The notes under the pieces were generated by a model, which was not told where the DNA came from, searched no databases, and was given only the letters and a program-made list of their open reading frames with translations. From JAHDCJ01 sp039028895 (GTDB lineage: Bacteria; Bacteroidota; Bacteroidia; Chitinophagales; Saprospiraceae): a DNA stretch of 64,000 bases. Below, piece after piece: positions 20,601 through 29,000 of the stretch; the first letter of the stretch is position 1, and the number at the start of each line of letters is the position of its first letter. The translations under genes and the position numbers were made by a program. The stretch lies in contig JBCCHF010000038.1 in NCBI GenBank assembly GCA_039028895.1, positions 6,248 through 70,247 of the forward strand, written 5' to 3'.

Positions 20601-23600
20601 CTTGAACGAACATGGACTGTTACCAGCGAAAATGGCGTTGTCACTGAATGCACACAACTCTTTACGCTTACAGACTCTACACCTCCAACTGTTGTGTGTC
20701 CTGCTGATGTCAGTTTTGAATGGTCTGACGATTTTAATCAAATATCGGTGCCCATAAATACCCCGCAGGATCCAAGTATTGCACCTGGTGTTACAGGCAC
20801 TCCTGTGCCAGATGATAACGGCGGTATTGCAAGTGGTAGTTACCAGGATGTCTTGATTGGACCATCCCCTTCAAATTGTCCTGCACTATGGGTAGTTGAA
20901 AGAACCTTTACAATCACAGACCTTTGCGGATTGACAACCAGTTGTTTGCAAACTATTTCGCTTGAGGATACAACGCCTCCGGATATTACCTGCCCCGATG
21001 ACCCTCCTCCTATGGAGTGGACTGCTGGTTTCAACCAAGATCCGGTGCCCTTGAATACGCCTCAGGATCCAAGCCTTCAACCTCCATTCATTTTTGAAGA
21101 TCTGGATAATTACGACTTAGGGCCAATTACCCCTCAGTCACCTTTATGGGAAACGTGGGATCCTGGCACATTGGCTCAAACAGCGCAAGTGAGTAATGAA
21201 CAGGCTTTATCGGGCTCAAATAGTCTTAAAGTAGAAGGTATCCCGTCTGGAGGGCCTGTTGATCAGGTTTTGAGACTTGGTGATCAGAACAGTGGAGATT
21301 GGGTACTAGTTTTCTTTATGTATGTGCCTTCCGGAAATGGTGCTTTTTATAATCTCCAGCACTTCCAGGATATTTTACCTGAATGGGGGCACCAGGTCTT
21401 CTTTAATGGTGATGGGACAGGTGAAGTAGACGCTGATGGACTTTCATCTTCTAATTTTACTTATCCTCAAGACACCTGGTTTGAAATCAGGCAGGATATT
21501 GATATTGAAGGAGATGTGACTACGCTTTTTATAAATGGAAATCCTGTTCAGACATGGCCATTCGCTTCTACATATACAGGTGCTCCTGGAACAGGCCAGA
21601 TTGGTGCGCTTAACTTCTATCCTTTTTCTGAGGATGGCTCTATTCCATTATTCTATGTGGATGCTATTAGTTTGACGCCTGGTTCTTCCCCTGGCTTTGG
21701 CTTGGCAACTGCAACTGATAATTGCGGTACTCCCGTTATTGATTATCAGGATGTATTAGTCGGACCATCTCCTGAAAATTGTCCAGATCTGTGGGTAGTT
21801 GAAAGAACATGGATTGCGACCGACAATTGTGGTACGACCTCTACCTGTGTTCAGACATTTACCTTAACAGATACCACACCGCCAACCATAACCTGTCCTG
21901 CAGATACGGATCTTGAATGGCCCGCTGGGTTTAATACAACACCTGTTGAACCTGGTGCAGCTCAAGATCCAAGTGTTGATCCATCCATAACCGGGCAACC
22001 GACTTCTTCGGATAATTGTGTTGTTGCTTCTACGACTTTCCAGGATAACCTGATCGGGCCATCCCCTACCGATTGCCCTGACCTATGGACACTGGAACGG
22101 CTATGGACCGTGACGGATGCCTGTGGCTCAACAGCTACCTGCATGCAGATAATCACTTTGACTGATACTACGCCACCTTCAATTGTTTGTCCGAAAGATC
22201 CAGCTCCAATAGAATGGACTTCATCGTTCAATACATCTGCTGTTGGTCCGGATACACCTCAGGATCCTTCTATTGACCCAACAATTTTTGGATCACCTGC
22301 AGTTTCAGACAATTGCGGTACACCAGCTATTGCTTATCAGGATGTGATATTTGGGCCTTCACCTGCCAATTGTCCAAATCTATGGGTAGTTGAGCGGACC
22401 TGGACAGCAACGGACAATTGTGGCCTATCTACTTCATGTGTCCAAACTTTTACATTGACGGACACTACGCCACCGATTGCAAGTTGCACTGGCGTTGCCA
22501 CAGTAACTGTTGAAGCCAGTGGCTCAGTATCTCTAGATGCTGCCTCGCTTGATACAGGTAGTACAGATAATTGCGGAATTGAAAGTATCGCATTAAATCA
22601 ATCAATATTTACCTGTGCCGATGTGGGCGTTCAATCAGTTGACTTCATTGTTACTGATGTATGTGGCCTGACATCGATATGTCCCGTTGCTGTAACCGTG
22701 CTAAGTCCGATATCATTATCAGCAGTTGTTACAGACCAACTTGGCCCTATCATTGCTGATGGAGCTATAGACCTCACTCCATCAGGAGGTGGTGACCCTT
22801 ATTCGTTTAACTGGTCGAATGGCGAAACAACAGAAGATATTTCAGAACTGGTTGGTATTATGAATTATGCTGTTACTGTGACTGACGCTAATGGTTGTAT
22901 GGCTACCGCTTCTTATTTTGTGAACCAAGGAGATCTTTTACCAGTCGAATTCTGTGTGACGACTTATCTCTACGCAATGTTTGATCCACTGTCTCCGGCA
23001 CCAAATCCGCCAATGACAACGACATTGCGTGACCTTGATTTAATACCATTGGCGCACCCGTATACTGGTCCTCCATTTAATTACATCGGTCCAGAGGCAT
23101 TTCCTTCATTACCGATGGTGCCTGCTGATATGGCTGATTGGCTACTCTTGAATATTAGGCCGATTTCTAATCCTGCATCAATTTTTTACCAGGAAGCTGT
23201 AGTGCTTCATTCAGATGGCACAGTCTCAAGCGTTGATGGTAGTCTTCCTCAGGCTTTCCTTGATCCTGCAGAGATGTATTGGCTTGAAATGCAGCATATC
23301 AATCACTTGCCGGTCAGTACACCAATTCCATTCCCGGTTCCTGGTGGTGGCGGACAAATATGTAATGATTTCACGGCTGGTTTGAGCTCAGCTTATACCG
23401 ATTTATTGTTGAATGATGATCCATTGGTCACCATGCCATCCGTAAATGGAATCGTTTATGGAATGGTTCCTGGCAATGCTCAAAATCTGGATTTCGTTAT
23501 TGAAGCTAATGATCTTAACTTGATTTTTGTCCATTACCTGGAAAATTTGATTTACGAGTCGTGGGATATTAACCGGGATGCCACTGTAGACGTCAATGAC

Positions 23601-23651
23601 ATCAACATGTTGTTCTTCTTCTATAATCGAAATGGGCATACACCTTATTAG
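17607..23651 (+). CDS. Giant secreted mosaic protein (three FRMPVLEGG/PKD-like units, HYR-like modules, LamG-like insert, SprB, dockerin-like)
   Basis: 2014 residues, paralogous to the preceding gene. Signal peptide about 1-26 (LSFMACLLLSIHSNNLFAQ). Three tandem units of about 300 residues (Cys-rich FRMPVLEGG domain plus PKD-like domain) occupy about 27-925. HYR-like modules of the GFN type follow; one is interrupted at coding bases about 21088-21705 by a LamG-like domain. Next are a SprB-like repeat (YSFNWSNGETTEDISEL), the DWLLLNIR ... HINHLPVST module and a dockerin-like calcium-loop pair (DINRDATVDVNDINMLFF) ending GHTPY. A strong terminator follows at once. The function is inferred as adhesion or matrix; substrate or partner is unknown. 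Confidence 0.87.
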   Translation: MRNFYFRLSFMACLLLSIHSNNLFAQCTPTGTGNGQCIPRSGIFFGEILPNNGCGTFTTITNYDIGEYFRMPVLEGACYSISTCGTSYDTQLTLHEGTSTNTPFAGNDDNGPLCTGLQASVTFIPDFTDYTRVDVRRFNCQVYGGPPSATVSVRQNNNLAFTSSAADMLAGENRTLTATPAPVLSAQSGSGDLGTFSGPGVSGNVFTAPNPVGAIEIFTITYTFGYCSVTQDILVSGGCPLPPPNAGLDQAGIVGTSATLSASPPPPSTSGMWTILSGSGGSFSDDTSPSSDFFGLAGETYDLRWTITDGSCSISDDVTIGFAAPAANCPETSNAGNFCNRSNVFFGEILPNNGCEIFNTITNYDPGEYFRMPILEGGCYTISTCGSGFDTQLTLYEGTTTASPWKWRDDFGPICNNTEASITFEADFTDYTRVDVRQYNCLSGGPSGSATVSVRQNNNLAFLSSTAPMNAGETRVLAATPTPVGGIPAAGSGDPGTFSGPGVSGNIFTAPNPAGSQVYTITYTFGYCSVTQDILVIGCPLPIPNAGSDQIALGGNVANLSASPPPPGATGMWTISSGPGGVFSDDTSPTSSFTGLIGSSNVLTWTIDDGSCEASDDVLIEFAPPASTCVETPNAGASCARSNFFFGELVPNNGCDNFNTTTTYDPGTYFRMPILEGGCYTISTCGSGFDTQLTLYEGTITSSPYKWRDDFGPICNGTEASLTFESDFTNYTRVDVRQFNCQPGGPSGSATVSVRQNNNLGFVSSPAPMCQGATRTVIAIPSPVNITPQPNSGNPGTYSGTGIVGDLFTAPAPAGSSEVIPITYNFGYCETVQGIPVFSFPSAANAGPNQIGIATTTTTLAGNAPTVGIGTWSIMSGSGGSINSVNDPTSDFTGVLGETYVLEWTISNGPCNTNSDQVTLEFGECVAPVAFCPASPAPKELSFGFNLDPVGPNIPQDPSVSPTLFGFPTAVGICEIATADYQDVLLAPTPGDCPVLFILERTWTVTSENGVVTECTQLFTLTDSTPPTVVCPADVSFEWSDDFNQISVPINTPQDPSIAPGVTGTPVPDDNGGIASGSYQDVLIGPSPSNCPALWVVERTFTITDLCGLTTSCLQTISLEDTTPPDITCPDDPPPMEWTAGFNQDPVPLNTPQDPSLQPPFIFEDLDNYDLGPITPQSPLWETWDPGTLAQTAQVSNEQALSGSNSLKVEGIPSGGPVDQVLRLGDQNSGDWVLVFFMYVPSGNGAFYNLQHFQDILPEWGHQVFFNGDGTGEVDADGLSSSNFTYPQDTWFEIRQDIDIEGDVTTLFINGNPVQTWPFASTYTGAPGTGQIGALNFYPFSEDGSIPLFYVDAISLTPGSSPGFGLATATDNCGTPVIDYQDVLVGPSPENCPDLWVVERTWIATDNCGTTSTCVQTFTLTDTTPPTITCPADTDLEWPAGFNTTPVEPGAAQDPSVDPSITGQPTSSDNCVVASTTFQDNLIGPSPTDCPDLWTLERLWTVTDACGSTATCMQIITLTDTTPPSIVCPKDPAPIEWTSSFNTSAVGPDTPQDPSIDPTIFGSPAVSDNCGTPAIAYQDVIFGPSPANCPNLWVVERTWTATDNCGLSTSCVQTFTLTDTTPPIASCTGVATVTVEASGSVSLDAASLDTGSTDNCGIESIALNQSIFTCADVGVQSVDFIVTDVCGLTSICPVAVTVLSPISLSAVVTDQLGPIIADGAIDLTPSGGGDPYSFNWSNGETTEDISELVGIMNYAVTVTDANGCMATASYFVNQGDLLPVEFCVTTYLYAMFDPLSPAPNPPMTTTLRDLDLIPLAHPYTGPPFNYIGPEAFPSLPMVPADMADWLLLNIRPISNPASIFYQEAVVLHSDGTVSSVDGSLPQAFLDPAEMYWLEMQHINHLPVSTPIPFPVPGGGGQICNDFTAGLSSAYTDLLLNDDPLVTMPSVNGIVYGMVPGNAQNLDFVIEANDLNLIFVHYLENLIYESWDINRDATVDVNDINMLFFFYNRNGHTPY
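17685..20385 (+). repeat. Three tandem about-900-bp coding repeats
   Basis: Units begin at 17685, 18591 and 19491, each at the first Cys of the Cys-rich domain, giving spacings of 906 and 900 bases. Units two and three are the most alike (GGCYTISTCGSGFDTQLTLYEG in both), suggesting the latest duplication. Confidence 0.85.
21088..21705 (+). other. LamG/concanavalin-like domain inserted inside an HYR-like module
   Basis: About 205 residues from IFEDLDNYDLG to FYVDAISLTPGSS. The pattern (FEDLDNYDLG, SGSNSLKVEG, FFMYVPSGNGAFYNLQ, DTWFEIRQDIDIEGD, TLFINGNPVQTW, FYPF, FYVDAISL) is that of a jelly-roll glycan-binding domain. The host module reads TPQDPSL before the insert and GLATATDNCG after it, which is exactly the continuity seen in uninterrupted neighbours. 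Confidence 0.75.
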
Positions 23652-23687
23652 AAAAAAAACTTCGGAAGTAACTTCCGGAGTTTTTTT
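23652..23687 (+). terminator. Rho-independent terminator
   Basis: ACTTCGGAAG pairs with CTTCCGGAGT (one T-G wobble) around a TAA loop, preceded by an A-run and followed by seven Ts. It starts at the last base of the giant surface-protein stop codon. Confidence 0.9.
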
Positions 23688-23809
23688 CCAACTCTAGCAA
23701 ATTTATTTCGACAATAAATACGTTGGCGTATAATTGGCGAGAAAAAATTCATAATTGACTAACATTTGAAGTAGGTAAGTTGTGGAAAAAATGACCTGTT
23801 TCCCGTTTC

Positions 23810-23837
23810 TTTGTATCTGGAAAAAAAAGTAATTTTG
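23810..23837 (+). promoter_or_regulatory. Candidate promoter of the transketolase gene, possibly giving a leaderless transcript
   Basis: TTTG (23810-23813), a 16-base spacer and TAATTTTG (23830-23837) match the Bacteroidota TTTG/TAnnTTTG pattern. The element ends only 5 bases before the ATG at 23843, so the predicted transcription start falls on or beside the start codon. Confidence 0.5.
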
Positions 23838-23842
23838 AGTCC

Positions 23843-25906
23843 ATGAGCATATCAACAAACTTCCCCACTCCTAACCTCCAATTATCAATAAAAGCAGCTG
23901 ACAATATTAGAATTCTTGCGGCTGCAATGGTAGAAAAAGCCAAATCCGGACACCCTGGCGGGCCAATGGGTGGCGCGGACTTTATCCACGTATTATATTC
24001 CGAATTCCTGGTTTACGACCCTGATGACATGCGTTGGCCCCTGAGAGACCGATTCTTTCTGGATGCGGGTCATATGTCAGCCATGCTCTATGGAGCTCAA
24101 ACATTATTGGGCAATTATTCGATGGATGATATTAAGAATTTCAGGCAATGGGGTAGTCCGACGCCTGGTCATCCGGAAGTAGATGTAGACAGAGGCATCG
24201 AAAACACTTCCGGTCCTTTGGGTCTAGGTCATGCTTTTGGTGTTGGGGCCGCTATTGCGGAAAGGTTCCTGGCAACCAGGTTTGGAGAACAAATAGCTCA
24301 TTACACTTACCTCTACATTTCAGACGGAGGTGTCCAGGAGGAGATTTCACAAGGAGCAGGAAGAATTGCCGGCTACCTCGGCCTGGGAAATATTATCATG
24401 TTTTATGATGCTAACGATATTCAGCTTTCAACCGAAGTTGATGATGTGACTTCTGAAAACACGGCTATGAAATATGAGGCCTGGGGCTGGCATGTGATAA
24501 CCATTGACGGGAATGACCATGATGCTATTCGTAGTGCCCTTAAAGCCGGACAAGAAGAAACTGGAAAACCAACACTCATAATTGGTAAAACAATAATGGG
24601 CAAAGGCGTAGTTCTCGAAGATGGTGCCGGATATGAAGGAGAAGTTGAATTGCATGGAAAACCATTGAGTAAATCTGCTGCCTCTTTCGAAAAAACCATT
24701 TCAAATTTAGGTGGAAAACCAGACGATCCTTTCCATATTTTTGATAGTGTAAAAAGCTATTACGATGTCGTGGTGGATCAAAAACGAAAGCAGGCAAAAG
24801 CTAAAAAAGCAAACTACGATGCCTGGAAAGCTCAAAACCAAAAACAGGCCACCAGACTGGAAGCCTATTTCGCAGGAAAAACACCTGATATTGACTGGGA
24901 TGCTATCCAGCAAAAAGAAAATATTGCTTCCCGTAATGCATCCGGGGCTGTCTTGGCGCATCTTGCAGAGCATTGTGGCAATATGATCGTAGCTTCTGCT
25001 GATCTTTGCAATAGTGATAAAACCGAGAACTTCCTGCTCAAAACTGGTCCTTTTAAACATCACGATTTCACCGGTGCTTTCTTACAGGCTGGGGTGGCAG
25101 AACTCACCATGGCCGCACTGGCAACAGGAATGGGCCTGCACGGTGGTGTAATTCCTGTTTGTGGTACTTTCTTCGCCTTTTCTGATTACATGAAGCCTGC
25201 GATCCGCGTAGCTGCCCTGATGGAACAACCCGTCATATTTGTTTGGACACACGATGCATTCCGAGTTGGAGAAGACGGGCCGACACACCAGCCAATTGAA
25301 CAAGAAGCCCAGCTTAGGCTGCTCGAGCAACTTAAGAATCACTCTGGCAGACCCAGTTTCCTGGCCTTAAGGCCCGCAGATGCTCATGAAACCACCATAT
25401 GCTGGAAGCTAGTTCTTGAAAATAAACACACGCCCAGTGGTCTGATTCTTTCAAGACAGAATATTCCTGATATTCCGGCCATGACTGATTCCTCCAGGTA
25501 TGAAAACGCGAAAGCTGCTGAGAAAGGCGCTTATATCGTGCGCGATACAGAAGGAACGCCTGATTTGATTATGGTTGCCAATGGTTCAGAAGTTTCCACG
25601 CTTATCGCCGGAGCAGACAAACTGACTGCTGAGAAAGGTCTAAAAATCAGAATTGTTTCCGCACCATCTGAAGGACTTTTCAGGGAACAACCCGAAGCTT
25701 ATCAGAAGTCTGTTATTCCAGAAGGAATTCCTGTTTTCGGCTTAACAGCCGGTCTACCAGTTAATCTGAAAGGCCTGACAGGGCCTTTTGGGAAAGTTGT
25801 AGGACTAGACCATTTTGGTTATTCTGCTCCATATACCGTTCTGGATGAGAAGTTTGGTTTTACTGCAGATAATGTCTACAAGGAAGTGCTGGCATATTTG
25901 GGGTAG
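23843..25906 (+). CDS. tkt: Transketolase
   Basis: 687 residues, full length for the family. Transketolase moves two-carbon ketol units between sugar phosphates (pentose phosphate pathway) using thiamine diphosphate, in the cytoplasm. Visible motifs are SGHPGGPMG (about 35-43), GPLGLGHAFGVG (124-135), the ThDP motif at about 160-192 ending YDANDIQ, the pyrimidine-domain region GDxxGxHGGVIPVCGTFFAFSDY-like (visible as MGLHGGVIPVCGTF) and EDGPTHQPIEQ. The ThDP motif begins SDG where most members have GDG, and continues EEISQGAG instead of EGxxxEA, as in a divergent subgroup. The gene stands alone between a terminator and a structured intergenic gap. Confidence 0.93.
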   Translation: MSISTNFPTPNLQLSIKAADNIRILAAAMVEKAKSGHPGGPMGGADFIHVLYSEFLVYDPDDMRWPLRDRFFLDAGHMSAMLYGAQTLLGNYSMDDIKNFRQWGSPTPGHPEVDVDRGIENTSGPLGLGHAFGVGAAIAERFLATRFGEQIAHYTYLYISDGGVQEEISQGAGRIAGYLGLGNIIMFYDANDIQLSTEVDDVTSENTAMKYEAWGWHVITIDGNDHDAIRSALKAGQEETGKPTLIIGKTIMGKGVVLEDGAGYEGEVELHGKPLSKSAASFEKTISNLGGKPDDPFHIFDSVKSYYDVVVDQKRKQAKAKKANYDAWKAQNQKQATRLEAYFAGKTPDIDWDAIQQKENIASRNASGAVLAHLAEHCGNMIVASADLCNSDKTENFLLKTGPFKHHDFTGAFLQAGVAELTMAALATGMGLHGGVIPVCGTFFAFSDYMKPAIRVAALMEQPVIFVWTHDAFRVGEDGPTHQPIEQEAQLRLLEQLKNHSGRPSFLALRPADAHETTICWKLVLENKHTPSGLILSRQNIPDIPAMTDSSRYENAKAAEKGAYIVRDTEGTPDLIMVANGSEVSTLIAGADKLTAEKGLKIRIVSAPSEGLFREQPEAYQKSVIPEGIPVFGLTAGLPVNLKGLTGPFGKVVGLDHFGYSAPYTVLDEKFGFTADNVYKEVLAYLG

Positions 25907-25909
25907 CCG

Positions 25910-25929
25910 AAACCTGGACTATCCGGTTT
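25910..25929 (+). terminator. Weak hairpin after the transketolase gene
   Basis: AAACC-T-GGA pairs with TCC-GGTTT around CTA, 4 bases after the stop codon, but the following AGTGTTGTTTC is a poor U-tract. It may be a weak terminator or an mRNA 3'-end stabiliser. Confidence 0.3.
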
Positions 25930-25940
25930 AGTGTTGTTTC

Positions 25941-26002
25941 AGAGCATATTTTTATGAATAAATTATATTGGATTTAGCCAACAAGCCTGGCGTATATGCT
26001 CT
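25941..26002 (+). repeat. Long-range inverted repeat, 9-bp arms
   Basis: AGAGCATAT (25941-25949) and ATATGCTCT (25994-26002) are perfect complements separated by 44 bases, in the gap upstream of the transglutaminase-like gene. Confidence 0.55.
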
Positions 26003-26050
26003 TTGTTAAGAAAATTAATGTTAAATTTCTATAGCAATAATTTTCTTAAC
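26002..26050 (+). promoter_or_regulatory. Inverted repeat (13-bp perfect arms) enclosing a candidate promoter
   Basis: GTTAAGAAAATTA (26005-26017) and TAATTTTCTTAAC (26038-26050) are perfect complements with a 20-base spacer. TTTG (26002-26005), 16 bases, then TAAATTTC (26022-26029) resembles the TTTG/TAnnTTTG promoter with one mismatch. The -7-like element lies in the spacer and the right arm would fall just after the start of transcription. The right arm is 18 bases before the ATG at 26069. This arrangement suits a dimeric repressor operator or a 5'-UTR hairpin. Confidence 0.5.
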
Positions 26051-26068
26051 ATTTAATAGTCTTTCAAC

Positions 26069-29000
26069 ATGAAAACCCCAGTTTTTCTCCTTTTTCTTCT
26101 TTTTTCCCTGAACATAGCTGCAGATCCGCTTGATGACATTTGGAAAGCACTGGAATCCAAAGACTGGAAACTAACCGACCAGCTCATCTCAAAATCGATG
26201 AAAAACCCTCAAACACGGATGAGTGCCAGCCTGATCAAGGTTTTACTTGAAGAACTGGAGGGTAACGAAAATACCTTCAGGATTTTTGAAGATGCCATAT
26301 CAGATATGTCGGACCCTTCTCCCTACATTTTCGCCCACTGGCTGGAAGGGGCCGTCACAAACGGCTACGAGAATAAGGATACGGAAAGGCTCAAATACCT
26401 GAAAAAACTCCTCAAGACCGAAAGCATTCACCCAACAATCACTGGATCCGGAAATTATATCCTTGGTCACCATCATCAGTCACTAAACGATATGGCCGAA
26501 GCCCGAAAGTACTGGGATAAAATCCAATCTATCAAAAATTGGCAGTTTACCGGGACTTTCGATAACCGTTCGGGAAGTGGATTTGAAAATGATTACGGCC
26601 CAATTTCCAACCCAAAACCGGATGCTGTTTTTAAATCGCAACTCAATTCTGACATAAGGTGGTACGAACCTGCTTATCTACCATACGACCCATGGGTTTC
26701 CACCCACGACTATTTTGATGACAGATCAGGGATCATCTTTGCCCAAACCTTCGTGGAAGTCAGTGAAGAAAGTGAAGTATTACTAGCTATTGGCATGTCA
26801 GGCAACCTGAAAGTTTGGGTGAATGACGGCCTGGTCATCTCCTCTGAACATGAATACCGTACAGATATGGACCAGCTAGTGGTACCTGTCAGGCTTAATA
26901 AAGGATACAACAGACTGCTTGTACAATTAGGCTACACTGATGAAACAGAATACCCTAATTTCATGATGCGGTTTTATGACAAAGACTTCCAACTCATCTC
27001 CGGAAGGTTTAACGTCAGTCCTTCCTATCAGCCCTATAAGAAAGCTGAAAAAACTGAATTGACTCCAGCCATGCCCCACTTTGCGGAATCGTTTTTTGAA
27101 AAGAAAATTAAGGAAAACCCCGATGATGTGCTCAATCATCTCAAGCTGGCAATGGTTTACCGCAGGAGCAAAAAATTCAATGAAGCCATCAAAGTTCTGA
27201 AAAAAGGGCTTGAAATGTACCCTCAGAACATCCTGATGAATAAGGAATTGATGCTATGTTATATGAACCTTTCCAACAGAACTGAAATGCTCAAGCAATT
27301 GGAATTTATCAGGTCATTAAAACCCAATACCTTGTTTTTGCTGATTTATGATTTTAACCAGGAACTGGAGCTGGAAAACTACGCCGAAGCTCATGAGAAA
27401 CTTGCCCTTGTCGGAGACATTCTTGGAAAAGAAAGCGACACCTATTATGACATGTATATCAAACTGGCTGCCAACGAAAGGAAAGTACAGGAGTTATACG
27501 GAGCTATCCAGGATGCCTTCAGCAAATATCCTGACGAATCACTATTTCTCAATTATATGTTCAGGTTATTAAAGAACCAGGGAGACACTTCCGACAAAGC
27601 CTATGGGATCATCGAAGAATATTTGAAAAATCATTTTGATTATCCCGTTCTGACCATGCTGTTCAATGAATATGTATACCTGGGTAGGAAAAAGGAAGCT
27701 GAGAAATTACTTACAAATGTATTGGAAAACTACCCGGGAGACCTGACGACCGTCAACATGCTAATGAACTTCTATTACAAAAAAGAAGATTATAAAAAAG
27801 CACTCCAGTATACCGATATGGCGCTTACCTGTAGTCCGTTTAACTCGGGTCTTTGGAAAAGCCGGGCATATATTCACGAAGCCCTGAACAAAAAAGAATT
27901 GGCAAAAGAAGATTTCAAGCAAACCATTCATTTCAACCCGAACAGTTTTGAAGCACGGGAAAAACTTCGTGATCTGGAAGGTAAAAAAGCTATTCTGAGT
28001 TATTTTGAAAAAGAAAATGCTACTGATATCATACTTGAGGAGATCAATCAGCCCTACAAGTCCGACGAAAACTTCAGATATATCTACAAAGAATCCAACC
28101 ATGTGATCTTTCCGGAAGGGGCTTCAATGCAATTCACCAATATTGCCGTCCAAGTACTTAATGATGCAGGTATTGATCACTGGAAGGAATCGTATATTTC
28201 ATACAACTCCTATTGGGAAAACCTTTTTATTGTTAAGGCCCAGGTCATAAAGGCCAATGGCCAGAAAGTGGCAGCCGAAAGAAACTATAACGACCTGGTG
28301 TTTCCATCCCTTGAAAAAGGAGATGCGATCCATATTGAATACCGGAAGGAATTTTATACAGCTGGTAAGCTGGCCAAAGAATTCTGGCTCAACCATATAT
28401 TTAACAGTTTTTACCCGGTGGATAATTCTGTGTTCAGGTTCTGGGTGCCGAAAGGTCAGGAATTTCATATTAAATACCGGAACACCGCTCAGGAACCGGA
28501 AAAATCAAATATTGATGACTTCGATTGTTACCAGTGGGTGTTGGAAAACCCTAAACAATGCAAGGGTGAAAACTATATGCCAACACTCCTGAAATCAGGG
28601 ATGGTAGTCAGTATATCCTCAGTTGAATCTTGGGATGTCATTGCCGATTGGTATCACGACCTCGCCATGCCAAGGGCAAAGTCTGATTATAACATCGACA
28701 GGGTCTACCAAGAGTTGTTTGAAGGGAAAGAAAACGCAGACGAAATGGAAAAAGCCAGGATAATCTATGATTATATCTGTGAAAATATTGAATACAGTTC
28801 TGTGTCGTTTCTTCAAAGTAGTTATGTACCCAAAAAACCGATGATGACAGTGAGCTCAAGGCTGGGTGATTGCAAGGATGTGTCAACGCTTTACTATACC
28901 CTTGCGGAAATGGCAGGATTATCAACTAATCTTGTTCTCGTCCGTACTAGGGACCTCGGCGAAGAAAGCCTGCCTTTGCCGTCCAATTCATTCAACCATT

